DNA from: Verticillium longisporum
Taxonomy: Eukaryota > Ascomycota > Sordariomycetes > Glomerellales > Plectosphaerellaceae
NCBI GenBank assembly: GCA_019188255.1
Contig: JAETXT010000001.1
Location: 7,130,001-7,194,000 of the forward strand
Length of the DNA stretch: 64,000 nt
Reading direction: 5' to 3'
Both the position numbers and the translations under genes were made by a program. Positions 42,901 through 53,125 of the stretch are shown piece after piece (positions within the stretch are counted from its first letter, which is position 1; each line of letters begins with the position of its first letter). Below the pieces are notes generated by a model that saw nothing but the letters and a program-made list of their open reading frames with translations, did not search any database and had not been told where the DNA came from.

Positions 42901-44305
42901 ATGGCTACCGCAACTATTGTCGCGCAGCCGCTGCCGGCCCTCGCCGAGGGCTGGACGGCTGAGAAGGACTTCCAGGCCATCGGCCAGCTGTCCGCCGCCA
43001 CCCAGCGCACCATCGAGCCTGTCGGCCCTCACTTCCTGGCCCACGCCCGCCGCGCCCGCCACAAGCGTACCTTCTCTGAGGATGACCGCATCCAGGCTCA
43101 GGAGGCCGTCAAGAACGTCGAGGCGGAGGATCTCGGTGAGATCAGCGAGGCCGAGGACCCCATGGATCTCGCCCGCGACGCCAAGGACTGGAAGGTATAT
43201 CGTTATTGCGGGCATTGGTCGGAAACTGGAGAAAAAGAGTGCGTATGCTGACATGGTGGACTACAGAACCAGGACCACTACCAGGTTCTCGGCCTTTCCA
43301 AGTACCGCTGGAAGGCTACAGAGGACCAGATCAAGCGTGCCCACCGCAAGAAGGTTCTCAAGCACCACCCCGACAAGAAGGCTGCGGCCGGTATCCAGGA
43401 CGACGACAATTTCTTCAAGTGCCTTCAGAAGGCCAACGAGGTGCTGATGGACCCCATCAAGCGCCGCCAATTTGACTCTGTCGACGAGAAGGCCGAGGTC
43501 GACCCCCACGAAGAAGCAGGTCGCCAAGGGCAACTACTACAAGCTGTGGAGCAACGTCTTCAAGGCCGAGGGCCGCTTCTCCAAGGAGCAGCCCGTGCCC
43601 ACGTTCGGCGGCGAGAAGGCTACCCAGGAGGAGGTCGAGACTTTCTACAACTTCTGGTACAGCTTTGACAGCTGGCGCACGTTTGAGTACCTCGACGAGG
43701 ATGTGCCTGACGACAACGAGAACCGTGACCAGAAGCGTCACGTGGAGCGCAAGAACGCCAACGCGCGCAAGAAGAAGAAGGTCGAGGACAACGCCCGCCT
43801 CCGCAAGCTGCTTGACGACGCTTCGGCTGGTGATGAGCGCATCAAGCGCTTCCGCCAGGAGGCCAACGCGGCCAAGAACAAGAAGAAGGCCGACAAGGAG
43901 GCTGCCGAGAAGAAGGCCATCCAGGACGCCAAGGCGAAGAAGGACGCTGAGGAGCAGGCTGTTCGTGATGCCGAGGCTGCTGCCAAGGCGGACCGTGACT
44001 CGGCCAAGAAGAACAAGGAGGCGGCCAAGAACGCCGTCAAGAAGAACAAGCGTATCCTTAAGGGATCCGTCAAGGACGCCAACTACTTCGCGTCCGGCGA
44101 GCCCTCGGCTACCGATGTCGACCTTGTCCTCGGCGACGTTGACCTTGTCCAGGGCAAGATTGACGCTGACGAGATGGCCGCGCTCGCTGGCAAGCTCAAC
44201 GGTCTGACTGTCGCCGGTGAGATCAAAAGCGTGTGGAGCGCCGAGGTCAAGCGTCTCGTTGGCGCTGGCAAGCTGAAGGAGGGTGAGGCGAAGACCCTTG
44301 TTTGA
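42901..44305 (+). CDS. ZUO1: Zuotin, ribosome-associated J-protein (frame broken in a C run)
   Basis: Exons 42,901-43,194 and 43,267-44,305, about 444 residues (yeast Zuo1 433). With Ssz1 it forms the ribosome-associated complex that activates Ssb Hsp70 on nascent chains. J-domain at about 98-175 with HPD ([11 protein letters not shown]) and the long insert [15 protein letters not shown]. Family signature [17 protein letters not shown]. Charged Lys/Ala/Glu helix (about 225-370) that binds rRNA. The frame changes at CCCCC (43,503-43,507): VDP before it, [14 protein letters not shown] after it in another frame. Two missing C, or one extra, would explain it. As in PDB1, an assembly error is favoured. 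Confidence 0.93.
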
Positions 44306-45505
44306 AGGGACGATACTTAATGAGTGACGTTAGAGGGGCTCATGAAGGGATCGACTTCAAGCGTGAGATGGACGAACTTTTGTTGCTTAGCGAGGCCAGT
44401 AGCACCCATAGACGCTGCAGACATGTATAGACGATGAGGTTCTGCCCCCGTGCGATCCATGTGTGTCTCGAAGTCCCGTTTGGTGCCACCATGAGACACG
44501 AACATATGGGGTTTCGGCCTGGTATGTGATGAAAGAAAAACATTGAACCCCATTTTGAGTAGGACTATCCCCCAGCCCTGCTACAAGTTGCTAGGTTGAG
44601 ATGTGGGATAAGGGGTAAGTAAGCCTTTGAGTAACGTTCATGTACAATATGATGTATCAGCGCTGCGTTGGGAGGGTTCATGACAAGAATTGCACACACC
44701 ACCTCTCCACCCTTTTCCAAAGTACCTACGTGCAGAGGTGTCTTCCAGAGCTTGTTACTTGAACTGGGTGTCCTCGCCTTCGTGTATGATCCACTCGGCC
44801 CAGATGGATAGCCCGCTGTAAGTCTCTCAGCTGGACCTTGGTGTGGTTGAGGGAGGACATGCCAGTAGGTCTTTCGCTGGTATATGTTTGCCATGATTAA
44901 AGGGCCGTCAGGGGAAGGAGGGGCTTCATTCATGCGCCTGCCCGATATCAGAATGCATGCTGGTCGAACAAAACACCTGCCTGCCGTTTCACAAGGTAAC
45001 CTGCACCTGCACCTGCACCTGCACCTACCTGCACTTGCACCAGCAACCGCACTGGTGGCTGTGCCTGCCTCATACTACGGTCATACTCGATCCCCAGCCA
45101 GGATCAGGCATCTTTTACCGCTTGTCCTTCTTTGATCTCAACCAGAAATTCCCCAGACCCTAGGTACCTGGCCCACTGATGCCATCGCGCCTTCTTGTTG
45201 CTGGATACCCTCTGTTGGATTCGAGCCGTCGGCTCCAAGTTATCTGACATACAGATCAAGAGGAACACTAAGGACCTTTTGTTTCCTTGAATACTTACCA
45301 CCACCGTACCGATGCTCCGACATACTATCTCCACAGCCGTACATTCACTAAGCGCCCTTGCTAGTCCTATTTCATGAGTCTCCCATCCTTCAACTCGCAC
45401 AATCAGGAGAGAAAAGACCTTTCGACAACCGCTCACACCCACACATAAGTAGTACGACAGCCGCGGCCGCCATCCTCAAGGCAGTCTCTCCACAGTCTTG
45501 CCACC
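44306..45505. other. Intergenic region with hexamer microsatellite
   Basis: ZUO1 3' end and the upstream region of the membrane-protein gene. Contains a CTGCAC tandem repeat at 45,001-45,030 decaying to 45,041. No gene convincing on either strand. Confidence 0.5.
45001..45041. repeat. CTGCAC hexamer microsatellite
   Basis: Five CTGCAC units follow each other with two later imperfect ones. Non-coding, between ZUO1 and the membrane-protein gene. Confidence 0.85.
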
Positions 45506-46435
45506 ATGGCAGCCAACGATTCCCTGAAGGACACGAGTATTGAAGATTCAGGGCAGGATCAGAGACAGAAGTCAAACCAGCAAAGCCAACGCGAAAGTGG
45601 CACTGACTGGGCCGAGTACGATGCCAACGCTGCACCTCAGATCACCGTTGAACAGGCCCCTGAGGTCGTTCCCGGTCAGAATTTGAAGGGCTTAGATGGT
45701 GCTGTCGATGTTGAAGCTGATATCCGCCCTCCTTCGGCCTCTGAAAACAAACCCCCGGTTCCGGAGCACCTGCCCTGGAAGACACGTATTCTCAACAGTC
45801 GTCTCTGCTCATGGAAGCTCCTGCTTCCTCTCGTCGTTGTCTTACTTGTGGCCATTATTGTGCCGGTCGTTGTCTTGCAGAGGCGTGATAATTCTCGCTT
45901 GATAGATGATGGCATACCTTCTGGCGAGACCTCCTTCACCACCACGCATGTTTCACGGACGGACACGTCGTCAAGCCCTTTAGCCTCCAGGACGTCTATC
46001 TCCAGCCCTGTGAGTCCCATTACAAGCCCGGACCTTTCAAACATGAGCAGTTCCAGAGCCCATGCTGACGCGCTGGGAAATCAGATTGCCGAATGCAGGC
46101 CATCCGACTTCAGGACCGATGTCAACTGGATAGGGATTGCTGGCGAGGTCGGATGGAAGTTTAAACTCAGCGACGCCGATGATGCCGAGGACTGCTGTAA
46201 GCAGTGCTACCAGTCCACTAGGGAAGGCTGCAACGGGTGGCTGTTCATGCCAGGCAATGGGGACGATTCCAGTGTGGTACCCCCTTGCAACATCATTTAC
46301 GGGTACCGAGGCCCTGATGAGGACGATGAGTGCCCCGGTGGCAAGCCGGACATTGTCTTTGCGGGCGCCAGCGATAGCGAGGAGAACTTTGGGGGCGGCG
46401 GGCCTTGTGCTGGAGCCGTCAGGGGACGTCGTTAG
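45506..46435 (+). CDS. Single-pass membrane protein with cysteine-rich exposed domain
   Basis: 309 residues, no intron, start in a good context (ACCATGG). Layout: polar N-terminal region of about 105 residues without signal peptide, one transmembrane helix (LLLPLVVVLLVAIIVPVVVL, about 105-125), a Ser/Thr-rich stalk (about 140-185), and a compact domain with eight cysteines (AECRPSDF, CCKQCY, GCNGW, PPCNIIYGY, DECPGG, GPCAG). The order suggests a type II protein with the cysteine domain outside the cell or in the wall. The cysteine pattern is reminiscent of PAN/apple-like fungal surface proteins. No function can be named. Confidence 0.75.
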   Translation: MAANDSLKDTSIEDSGQDQRQKSNQQSQRESGTDWAEYDANAAPQITVEQAPEVVPGQNLKGLDGAVDVEADIRPPSASENKPPVPEHLPWKTRILNSRLCSWKLLLPLVVVLLVAIIVPVVVLQRRDNSRLIDDGIPSGETSFTTTHVSRTDTSSSPLASRTSISSPVSPITSPDLSNMSSSRAHADALGNQIAECRPSDFRTDVNWIGIAGEVGWKFKLSDADDAEDCCKQCYQSTREGCNGWLFMPGNGDDSSVVPPCNIIYGYRGPDEDDECPGGKPDIVFAGASDSEENFGGGGPCAGAVRGRR

Positions 46436-46961
46436 CGAGGCACTTCGAGCCGGCGCGGGCTGCCGTTGTCCACCAAGGTGCCATCCTGAACTTATGGCAG
46501 GGTCATGAGGGAGAGGGGCTTGCCAGGGGCTGGTTAACACGCGAGACCGATGACAAGCGTTGCGTTGGGTATGGGATGGCAGCACACGGGGACGAAGACT
46601 TGAACTGCTGCAATGAAGCACATCCGTGGCAAAAATCCGACAGCAACTGCTTGTACCTCCTAAGGTTAAGGCGAAAGGAAAATCACCAGCGCTGCATGTA
46701 ATTTCAGAGATACGGACGTTCGAGTCCTCGTCTTAAAGCGGTCACTTGAATACACTACAGTTGATCTCAGCGGGCGTGCTTTGCTCTTCGTCTTAGGGAC
46801 ATGTTACGAAGGTGGTCTAATAGACGATGGAAAAGCCGCCATATGCTGATATAAATTACAGTCGCGATCTCACACCTGTTGGTACAAGCAGTCCCCTCTA
46901 TGCAGGGACATTGCTGTCTCGACAACTTCTCATGTGTACAGTACCAAGCCCAACAGACTCC
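46436..46961. other. Region between the membrane-protein gene and MCP1 (convergent)
   Basis: 3' ends of two convergent genes. A T-arm-like GTTCGAGTCC at 46,719 has no cloverleaf around it. No gene seen. Confidence 0.45.
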
Positions 46962-48101
46962 TTACCAAGGCAACACATCATAAATACTGTCATACACCTT
47001 GCCGACCCAGCCATGCGTCGGCCCTCCCCGGGCAACGACGCCAAGCCCGCCAGCAGCCCACAGGGCCGCAACAGCAACGACAGCCCCCTGCACCCCCACC
47101 AGGCCCTGCGCCTCCTGCGCCGGACGCTCTTGTCCTCGACGCGCGGGCCGGCGCCGCGCCAGCCCATGGCCACGGGCGCGATCCCGGCCCAGCGCGCGGC
47201 GCCCCACACGGTGTGGCCGGCCGTCGCCGCAACGAGGGCGACGTAGGCGGTCCACGAGACGAAGGGGTGGCGGGCGAAGCCGTGGGCGACGTAGGCGAGG
47301 CCAATGTTGGCGCTGTCGCCCTCGACGTAGAGGGGCAGCAGGCGGTTGACGCATGCGTGGGCCGCCACCAGGCCGGCGAGGACGTAGCCTGACGTGGCGA
47401 TCCAGCTGAGGGGCGGCCAGATGCGCAGGGCCTGCGGCTTGCCGCGGGCGTTGCTGGCGTGGTGGCGGTGGCTGCGGGTGTTGCTGCTGCTGCTGTTGCC
47501 GTCGCCGTGTCGAGAGGGCGAGTTTGTGCGCGAGCGGGCGAGGGCGTACATGCCCGGCGTGCTGCCGCCGTAGCGCGCGAGGTTCTGGGAGCGGCGGATC
47601 AGGCGCAGGGCGAGGCCCGAGGCGATGTGGGCGGCTATGGGCAGGGTGACGAGGAGGGGCTCGGTCAGGGTGGTCTGGTAGAGCTCGCGGGCCTGGAGGA
47701 GGTAGGTCTCGGAGGCGGGGACGGAGCGAGTGATGAGAGGGATCAGTGAGGTGTTGGCGAGGTGGATGGTCGTGAAGACGGGGATCAGGTAGGACGAGTA
47801 TTTCTGGATGCGGGTGACTGGGGGTTTCTTAGCATCAAAGCGGCGGAGGGGTTTCAGGCGCAAAGGCTAGGTCCATACGGTAGTAAATGGAGTTGTGCGA
47901 AGCATGGCTATTGCTGCGGCTGAGGCCGAGAGGTGTTGGTGAGCCAGCTGTCGTGGGTTTTGTGTGCTCGGCATCGTCTTCTGGCGAGAACTGGAGATCC
48001 TTCTCGTCTTCGGCGTAAGGAGACTCTATGGGTGCTGGGTCGAGCTGGAGCAGGGACACTAGGGTCTCCTGAGACGCCTGCTCATGAAGAGCGTACGCCA
48101 T
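46962..48101 (-). CDS. MCP1: Mcp1-like mitochondrial membrane protein (DUF1691), frame broken in a C run
   Basis: Exon 1 48,101-47,879, intron 47,878-47,818 (GTATGG..CCCAG, TGCTAAG branch), exon 2 47,817-46,962, about 359 residues. Splicing joins IYY to LTRIQKYSSY, the usual start of the DUF1691 domain, then VFTTIHLANTSLIPLITR, EPLLVTLPIAAHIASGLALR, and SWIATSGYVLAGLVAAH with several membrane helices. At CCCCC (47,093-47,097) the frame shifts. The unshifted frame runs on into arginine/cysteine-rich residues to 46,898. The other frame gives GLGVVARGGPTHGWVGKVYD, a proper family C-terminus ending at 46,962. One missing C explains it. Yeast Mcp1 is an outer-membrane protein linked to lipid homeostasis with Vps13. 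An upstream in-frame ATG (48,179) is possible. Confidence 0.78.
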
Positions 48102-49190
48102 TACGTGTGAGGGCCTGGTATCAGTCTCGGGCTGCTGGAGAGAGCAGCTGGAGAGAGCATGCGACGGGCAATAATTCATATGTGGTTGATGGATCGCGTC
48201 GCACCTGACAATCGTCAGGCGTGCTATAGGCTCAGCGGTGCGCTGCGACCCACTTCGAGGTGTCGAGGCCGATGACGTCGGGGGGAGCCCCCGTGCGCGG
48301 CTTCAAGGCCTGTGGAAGCCCTGGGTCGCCCCTAATAAAGCCCCTGAGGCTTCTGAAGCCCCTATAAGCATGCTGCTGTTCGGGCACTCCATCGAACTCT
48401 AGGCAGCCTCAGACCCTTCACGACATTTGGAATCGTTCTCGATGAAGGGCTGCAACAGACGACCTACTATCTCATGAGAATGATTTCATGTGGCGACTGT
48501 CAGAATACTTCGTTTTTATGCACCTATGTTAAGAGTTGCGCTAGTGATTTTATCACGGGCAAACTGCTCCCAAGTTGTCCTGCTTGATGATGTGCAACAA
48601 CTAGAAGCCACTATGCTCCTCTACCAATAGAGTCCGTCGTATGTTGCAATTAGAATGGTAGCCCAGATGGGTTGACACCAAAGCTGCTCAGACCTAATAC
48701 ATGATCGATCAGACATGCCTTGACATGCCAACTCTGCTTCAAGGACGGGCCAATACAGCCTCCTGGTTTTGTTCGACTTCTGTAATAGCACATTCCTCAG
48801 TCCAGACTCTCAGATATCGTATTCACGTTGTCGAGAAGCCGCTCAAGCTCAGCCTTGGAACAGAAAGGCTCGGTTAAAGCGGCAAAGACGCTAGCCCCAT
48901 CTGTCCATCATCACAAGCGGCCGCCGTCCAAAAGATCCAAAGAAGAGCCATCCGGCCTGTCCAAAATCTCCGGTTCGCATTGTCTACCTACCTAGGTCGT
49001 TATTCGTTGGTCGAGTCAAGGCAGGGCGACTGCCAGCCTGCTGCCTAGCTCAACTCCCTCTGTTTGCCGCTTTGGTCTCGTCGTGGCCGACAGCTTGCGC
49101 GGCCTTCCATCGCAACCCATCGCCGAAGGTCCCGAATCCGTACGATCTTCAATTCTTCATAATAGGACAACGCCCCGAGACGACCAAGTC
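48102..49190. other. Divergent promoter region MCP1 / Zn2Cys6 gene
   Basis: About 1.1 kb. At 48,310-48,360 an AAGCCCCT-type octamer recurs three to four times. No open frame of interest. Confidence 0.45.
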
Positions 49191-51904
49191 ATGGACGTCG
49201 ATCCGTCTACGGGGCCCGAGGATCCGAATCTCCGCAGAGCGGTATGTCTCTGAATCGGCCGGGCCATGGCGTGCCGTGTTCCGCCAACCCCGCCAGCCGT
49301 CCACGGACCGGCCTTTTTTTTTTTTGCCTCTTATGAGTTGTGACCGTTGGCTGACGCGACATGGATTGAAATAGTGTGACCAATGTAGGATACGGAAAGT
49401 GAGTTCCCAGTCATATCCCCTCGCCCTTCTTTCTCTATGCACCCTGGCCAGCTTGCTGCGACCAACACCTCGCCGTCTGACTTCATGTGCACGGGAGCAT
49501 GAAGCTGATGAGTGGCAGATTCGCTGTGACAAGGGCACGCCATGCTCCAACTGCCGGACGGCTCTGCGGTCATGTAGCTCCATCGGCGTTACACATAAAC
49601 CCAGAGAGCAACGGCAACGCGTGCTCATCTCGCATCAATAGTCAGTCAACCTTTTGAACTTTACGCTAATTTCAGGTCACCTCGCCATCCCGCGAGTACT
49701 CATGCATCTTCATATTGATACGCCACTCTAGTGAGAGGAAAATCGACCTCATCGAGGAGAGGCTGTCCGGTATCGAGGACGCCCTACGCACAATCGCCAA
49801 CAGTGGTCTCGCCTCCGAGTTCAACCACTTGAGGCGCGCCACGACAACGACACCGAGCGTTCCAGCTTCGGCTCCAAAGGGCGATGCCCAAGCCTTTGCA
49901 CACGAAGAGCCGGACGACGACGACGATGAGACGGAAGCCTTCGAGGGCGACCTCTCGCTGACGGCGCACACGGTCTTCGCCCGCGACTTTCTCGAGAACG
50001 CCGTCCAGAGGACCTCCCTGAGCGACGTGACGCCCAACATGCAGTCCGCCCTGCTGACCCTGCGCCAGATGGTCTCGATGCAGAACGAGTCGCCGTCCAT
50101 CCGCGAGCTCAAGTTCCCCAACCAGCAACCCCTGCCGCCCGGCGGTCTACCGGAGCTGCCAATGCCCCCGATGGCCGCCGTCGTGTCCCTGCTGAAGCAC
50201 CAGAAAGGTCTGTCCGCCCCGTCTCTACACACCCTGCGTACACTCCGAGGCCCTCAGAGCCGAAAAGAAGACCCAATGCTGAAACGTCATGCCAGCGGCC
50301 CCGCCCAGCATCTTCGCCATAGCCTGCTCCTTCCTCGACATTGACGATCTCTCGGAGCTCTGCCGCAAGGTCTATTTCTGCACCGACACCTTTTCTCACC
50401 CGTGCTTTGTTATCGTCGTGGGCTCCTTGTACTACCTCTTCATGGAGCAGAGCTTCCTGGCCAAGGACAACGCGTCGAGGGCTGACTTTCAGCTGTACCA
50501 GCGCATGTGCCAGGTGAACCTCGAGACGGCCCTCGCAAGCCTGCCGCTCATGCTGCCCGCCAAGGCCGAGAGCATCGAGGCCCTGCTCGTTGCCGTGAGT
50601 GCTATTCCAGAGAGAGAGAGAAAGAAACGTGTCCAATTTGGCGTGTCGAAGGACGCTGACGTTCTGGCAGACCCTGTACTCCATAGACGTGTCCAAGACA
50701 TCGCTCGCGTGGCACTTTGTCTCGACGGCAGCGACCTTGTGCCAGACGCTGGGCTACCACCGGGCGTCCCGCGTCAAGCCCGAGCCCCACGCCAGCGGCA
50801 AGGACGTCAAGACGCTGCTCTTCTGGCACACGTACATGCTCGACAAGAGCCTCGCGCTGCGCACGGGGCGGTCGTCGGCCATCCAGGACTGGGACATAAC
50901 GCTGCCGCGGACGGTCGACAGCACCATGGTGGAGGACCCGTGGGGCGCCATCATCACGACGTGGATCCGCGAGTCCGAGATGCACCACCGCGTCTACGAG
51001 CACCTCTACAGCCCAACCGCCCTTGCCCGGCCGCGGCACGAACGCGTCGAGGCTGCACGCCGCCTCGAGGCTGATCAGAAGGACATTATGGCGGCGGCGT
51101 CGCAGGCGCGCGAGCAGGCCATGTTCGGGTTCAAGGCCCTCAACGCCTCAGCCCTCATCGACATTCCCCTGCGCGGCGACGAGTTGACACACCAGTCCAC
51201 GTTGACGCTGATCTACCGCGCCATTCCCGCCCCCGAGGGCTCGCCCAGCCGCTTCACGCAGGAGTGCATTGAGACGGCGCGCTTCGCCATGCAGATCCAC
51301 CACGAGTGCATGGCGCAGCTTGACGAGGCGCAGCACATGAAGGCTGTCTACGTCCACTGGTAAGTCATGATAGCCTCAGTACCACAATTGGCGTGGTCTG
51401 CCCTCTCGCGGCTTGCATCGAGTGATCGGATTTTCCAGCTGAATCGAGCTAACACGCCGCAGGGCCATCCTCCTGACGCCCTTTGCGCCCTTCTTTGTCC
51501 TCTTCTGCCACGTCATTGAGACCTCCTCGGCAGAAGATCTCAAGCGGCTCTATGAGTTTGCTGACTCGCTCGGGGGCGCGTCGCCCATTTCGGAGCCGGT
51601 GCAGAAGCTGCATCGACTGTGCCAGGTGCTGTACAACGTGGCCCTGACCTACGTTGAAGCCAAGGCGCAGCAGCCCGCGGCCAATCAGGCGCCCATCAAC
51701 GAAGAGTTTGACATGTACCTGAGCGCGCTGGGCTTCCCTCCCAACGAACTGCTGGCGCCGGCCACTGGAGTCGAGGCCGGTGCGGCGGCGCATACAGCGG
51801 TGCAGTCGGAGCAGCTGGCTAACTGGTTCTCTGGAAACCAACAGATGATGGGCTTGCTGGAAGAAGATCTCTCGCAGTTCGGGCCAACGGGGTGGATCGA
51901 GTAA
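49191..51904 (+). CDS. Zn2Cys6 transcription factor with fungal-specific domain
   Basis: Seven exons: 49,191-49,241, 49,375-49,398, 49,519-49,640, 49,732-50,207, 50,296-50,594, 50,671-51,359, 51,463-51,904, giving 700 residues with all phases consistent. The zinc cluster is split by introns: a 24-bp micro-exon encodes CDQCRIRK and the next exon IRCDKGTPCSNCRTALRSC, together C-x2-C-x6-C-x5-C-x2-C-x6-C. A short coiled coil follows (YERKIDLIEERLSGIEDAL), then an acidic stretch (EEPDDDDDETEAFEGD) and the fungal-specific regulatory domain (about 210-580, with LGYHRASR and LFWHTYMLDKSLALRTGR). Intron 1 has a T run at 49,314-49,325. Nuclear DNA-binding regulator, target unknown. No metabolic cluster is next to it. 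Confidence 0.9.
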
Positions 51905-52025
51905 ATGGGTTGGATTTACGATGCGCTCCAGTAGATGAGAGCGTCCATCCTGTTTGGATTTGTATCCTAGAGGGGACGTGGCGAGCCACAATCCACTGCG
52001 AATTGGAGTGAAGCAAAGCGGTTGC

Positions 52026-52614
52026 TCAGTCGGTGGGATATCGCGGGTCGTAGTGGTCGTAATCTTCGTCGTCGGTATCGCTCTCCAGCAGGCCGGGTCT
52101 CTCCTCAGCCGATTCCTTGTCCTCAACTGACGGTAGAGGTGGCCTCACGACATCACTCTTGGGGGCTTCCACGGCAGCAGGGGCGGAAGGTGTCTCGGCC
52201 GCTGGCGCGAATGCTGACTTGAAGCCCGACTTCTTGAAACCGCCCTTCTTGAAGCCACCTTCACCGCCTCCACCGCCGCCATTGGGGGCAGCACCGCTGG
52301 CCGGCGTCTTGATGGCAATAATGCCATCCGCCTTGGCTTCGGCCTTGCGAGCGCGAGCGCCGGCGTTGGGGTCGCGGACCATGGCTTTCATGTCCTTCAG
52401 ACGCTGCTTGTGACTGTGATCGTAGCTCGAGAGATGGGCTTCGTAGTCGTTCATGCGTGAGTAGCCCTTGGAGCAAAGACTGCAGTAGAACGACTGCAAA
52501 GCTTCACGTGCGGACGAGGTGGCCGCGGGCGGCAGGGTTTGATGGCGCTGGAGGGGAGGTACACGTTAGGGATTTGGATCCGAAAAGGCAGGCAGGTAGA
52601 CAAACCGGAGGCAT
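52026..52614 (-). CDS. Small C2H2 zinc-finger protein
   Basis: Exon 1 is only ATG CCT CCG (52,614-52,606). After an intron (GTTTGT..CCAG), exon 2 runs 52,547-52,026, for 176 residues. The finger FYCSLCSKGYSRMNDYEAHLSSYDH and the following HKQRLKDMKAMVRDP resemble the C2H2 region of the GPATCH8/ZNF804 type. The rest is low complexity: a GGFKKGGFKKSGFK repeat, Ala/Pro-rich stretch, acidic C-terminus (DTDDEDYDHYDP). The tiny first exon is inferred from the frame and splice sites and is less certain. A role in RNA processing is possible, no more. Confidence 0.75.
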
Positions 52615-53125
52615 TTCGCGGGGTCAAGTAATGCTGTATGTGTGTTGATGTGTGCAATATTGGGTGTGCGGAGGCCAAGAGAGGTGTTTTCCCGGAGGGA
52701 ATCGACGATGCTGGTGGGCGGTTGGAAGGCGGGAGAAGTCGTGGAAATGATGAGGATGTTGTTTTGCGATGAGGACGAGGCTGCGATTTTGAGGCATCAC
52801 AGGTGGAGCTTTCATGATGCACCCAAAGCTTCGGCCCCTAGCCGCTGTAAGAATAAAGTTACGGGGGTCAAAGTTCCTCCCTAGCGCACTGGCTGCGGGG
52901 GATCTGGCGGGTGTCGGACTTGGGATCGAACATTCTCCAGCACCTGCATCCGCCGCCGCCTCACCGCCATCATCGCCTTGGCCTCGACCAACTCGTCAGT
53001 TTGAACAGCTTATTATCTCAGAGGTCAAGCGCTTTACGAAGCTCCTCTAAGAACTCGATTCCCGGAACCATCTGCTGAGGCCTTTTCATTCACCTCGGCT
53101 CCTCATCTCTGGCTGCAACTGTCCC
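52615..53125. other. Divergent promoter, C2H2 gene / F-box gene
   Basis: 510 bp between divergent starts. No regulatory motif identified. Confidence 0.45.

Noticed and set aside
46700..46745. Possible tRNA remnant (GTTCGAGTCC)
   Set aside because: Only a T-arm-like string; no acceptor, D or anticodon arms can be paired.
46898..46961. Extended C-terminus of the MCP1 frame
   Set aside because: Arg/Cys-rich residues unlike the family; the alternative frame ending at 46,962 fits the DUF1691 C-terminus.
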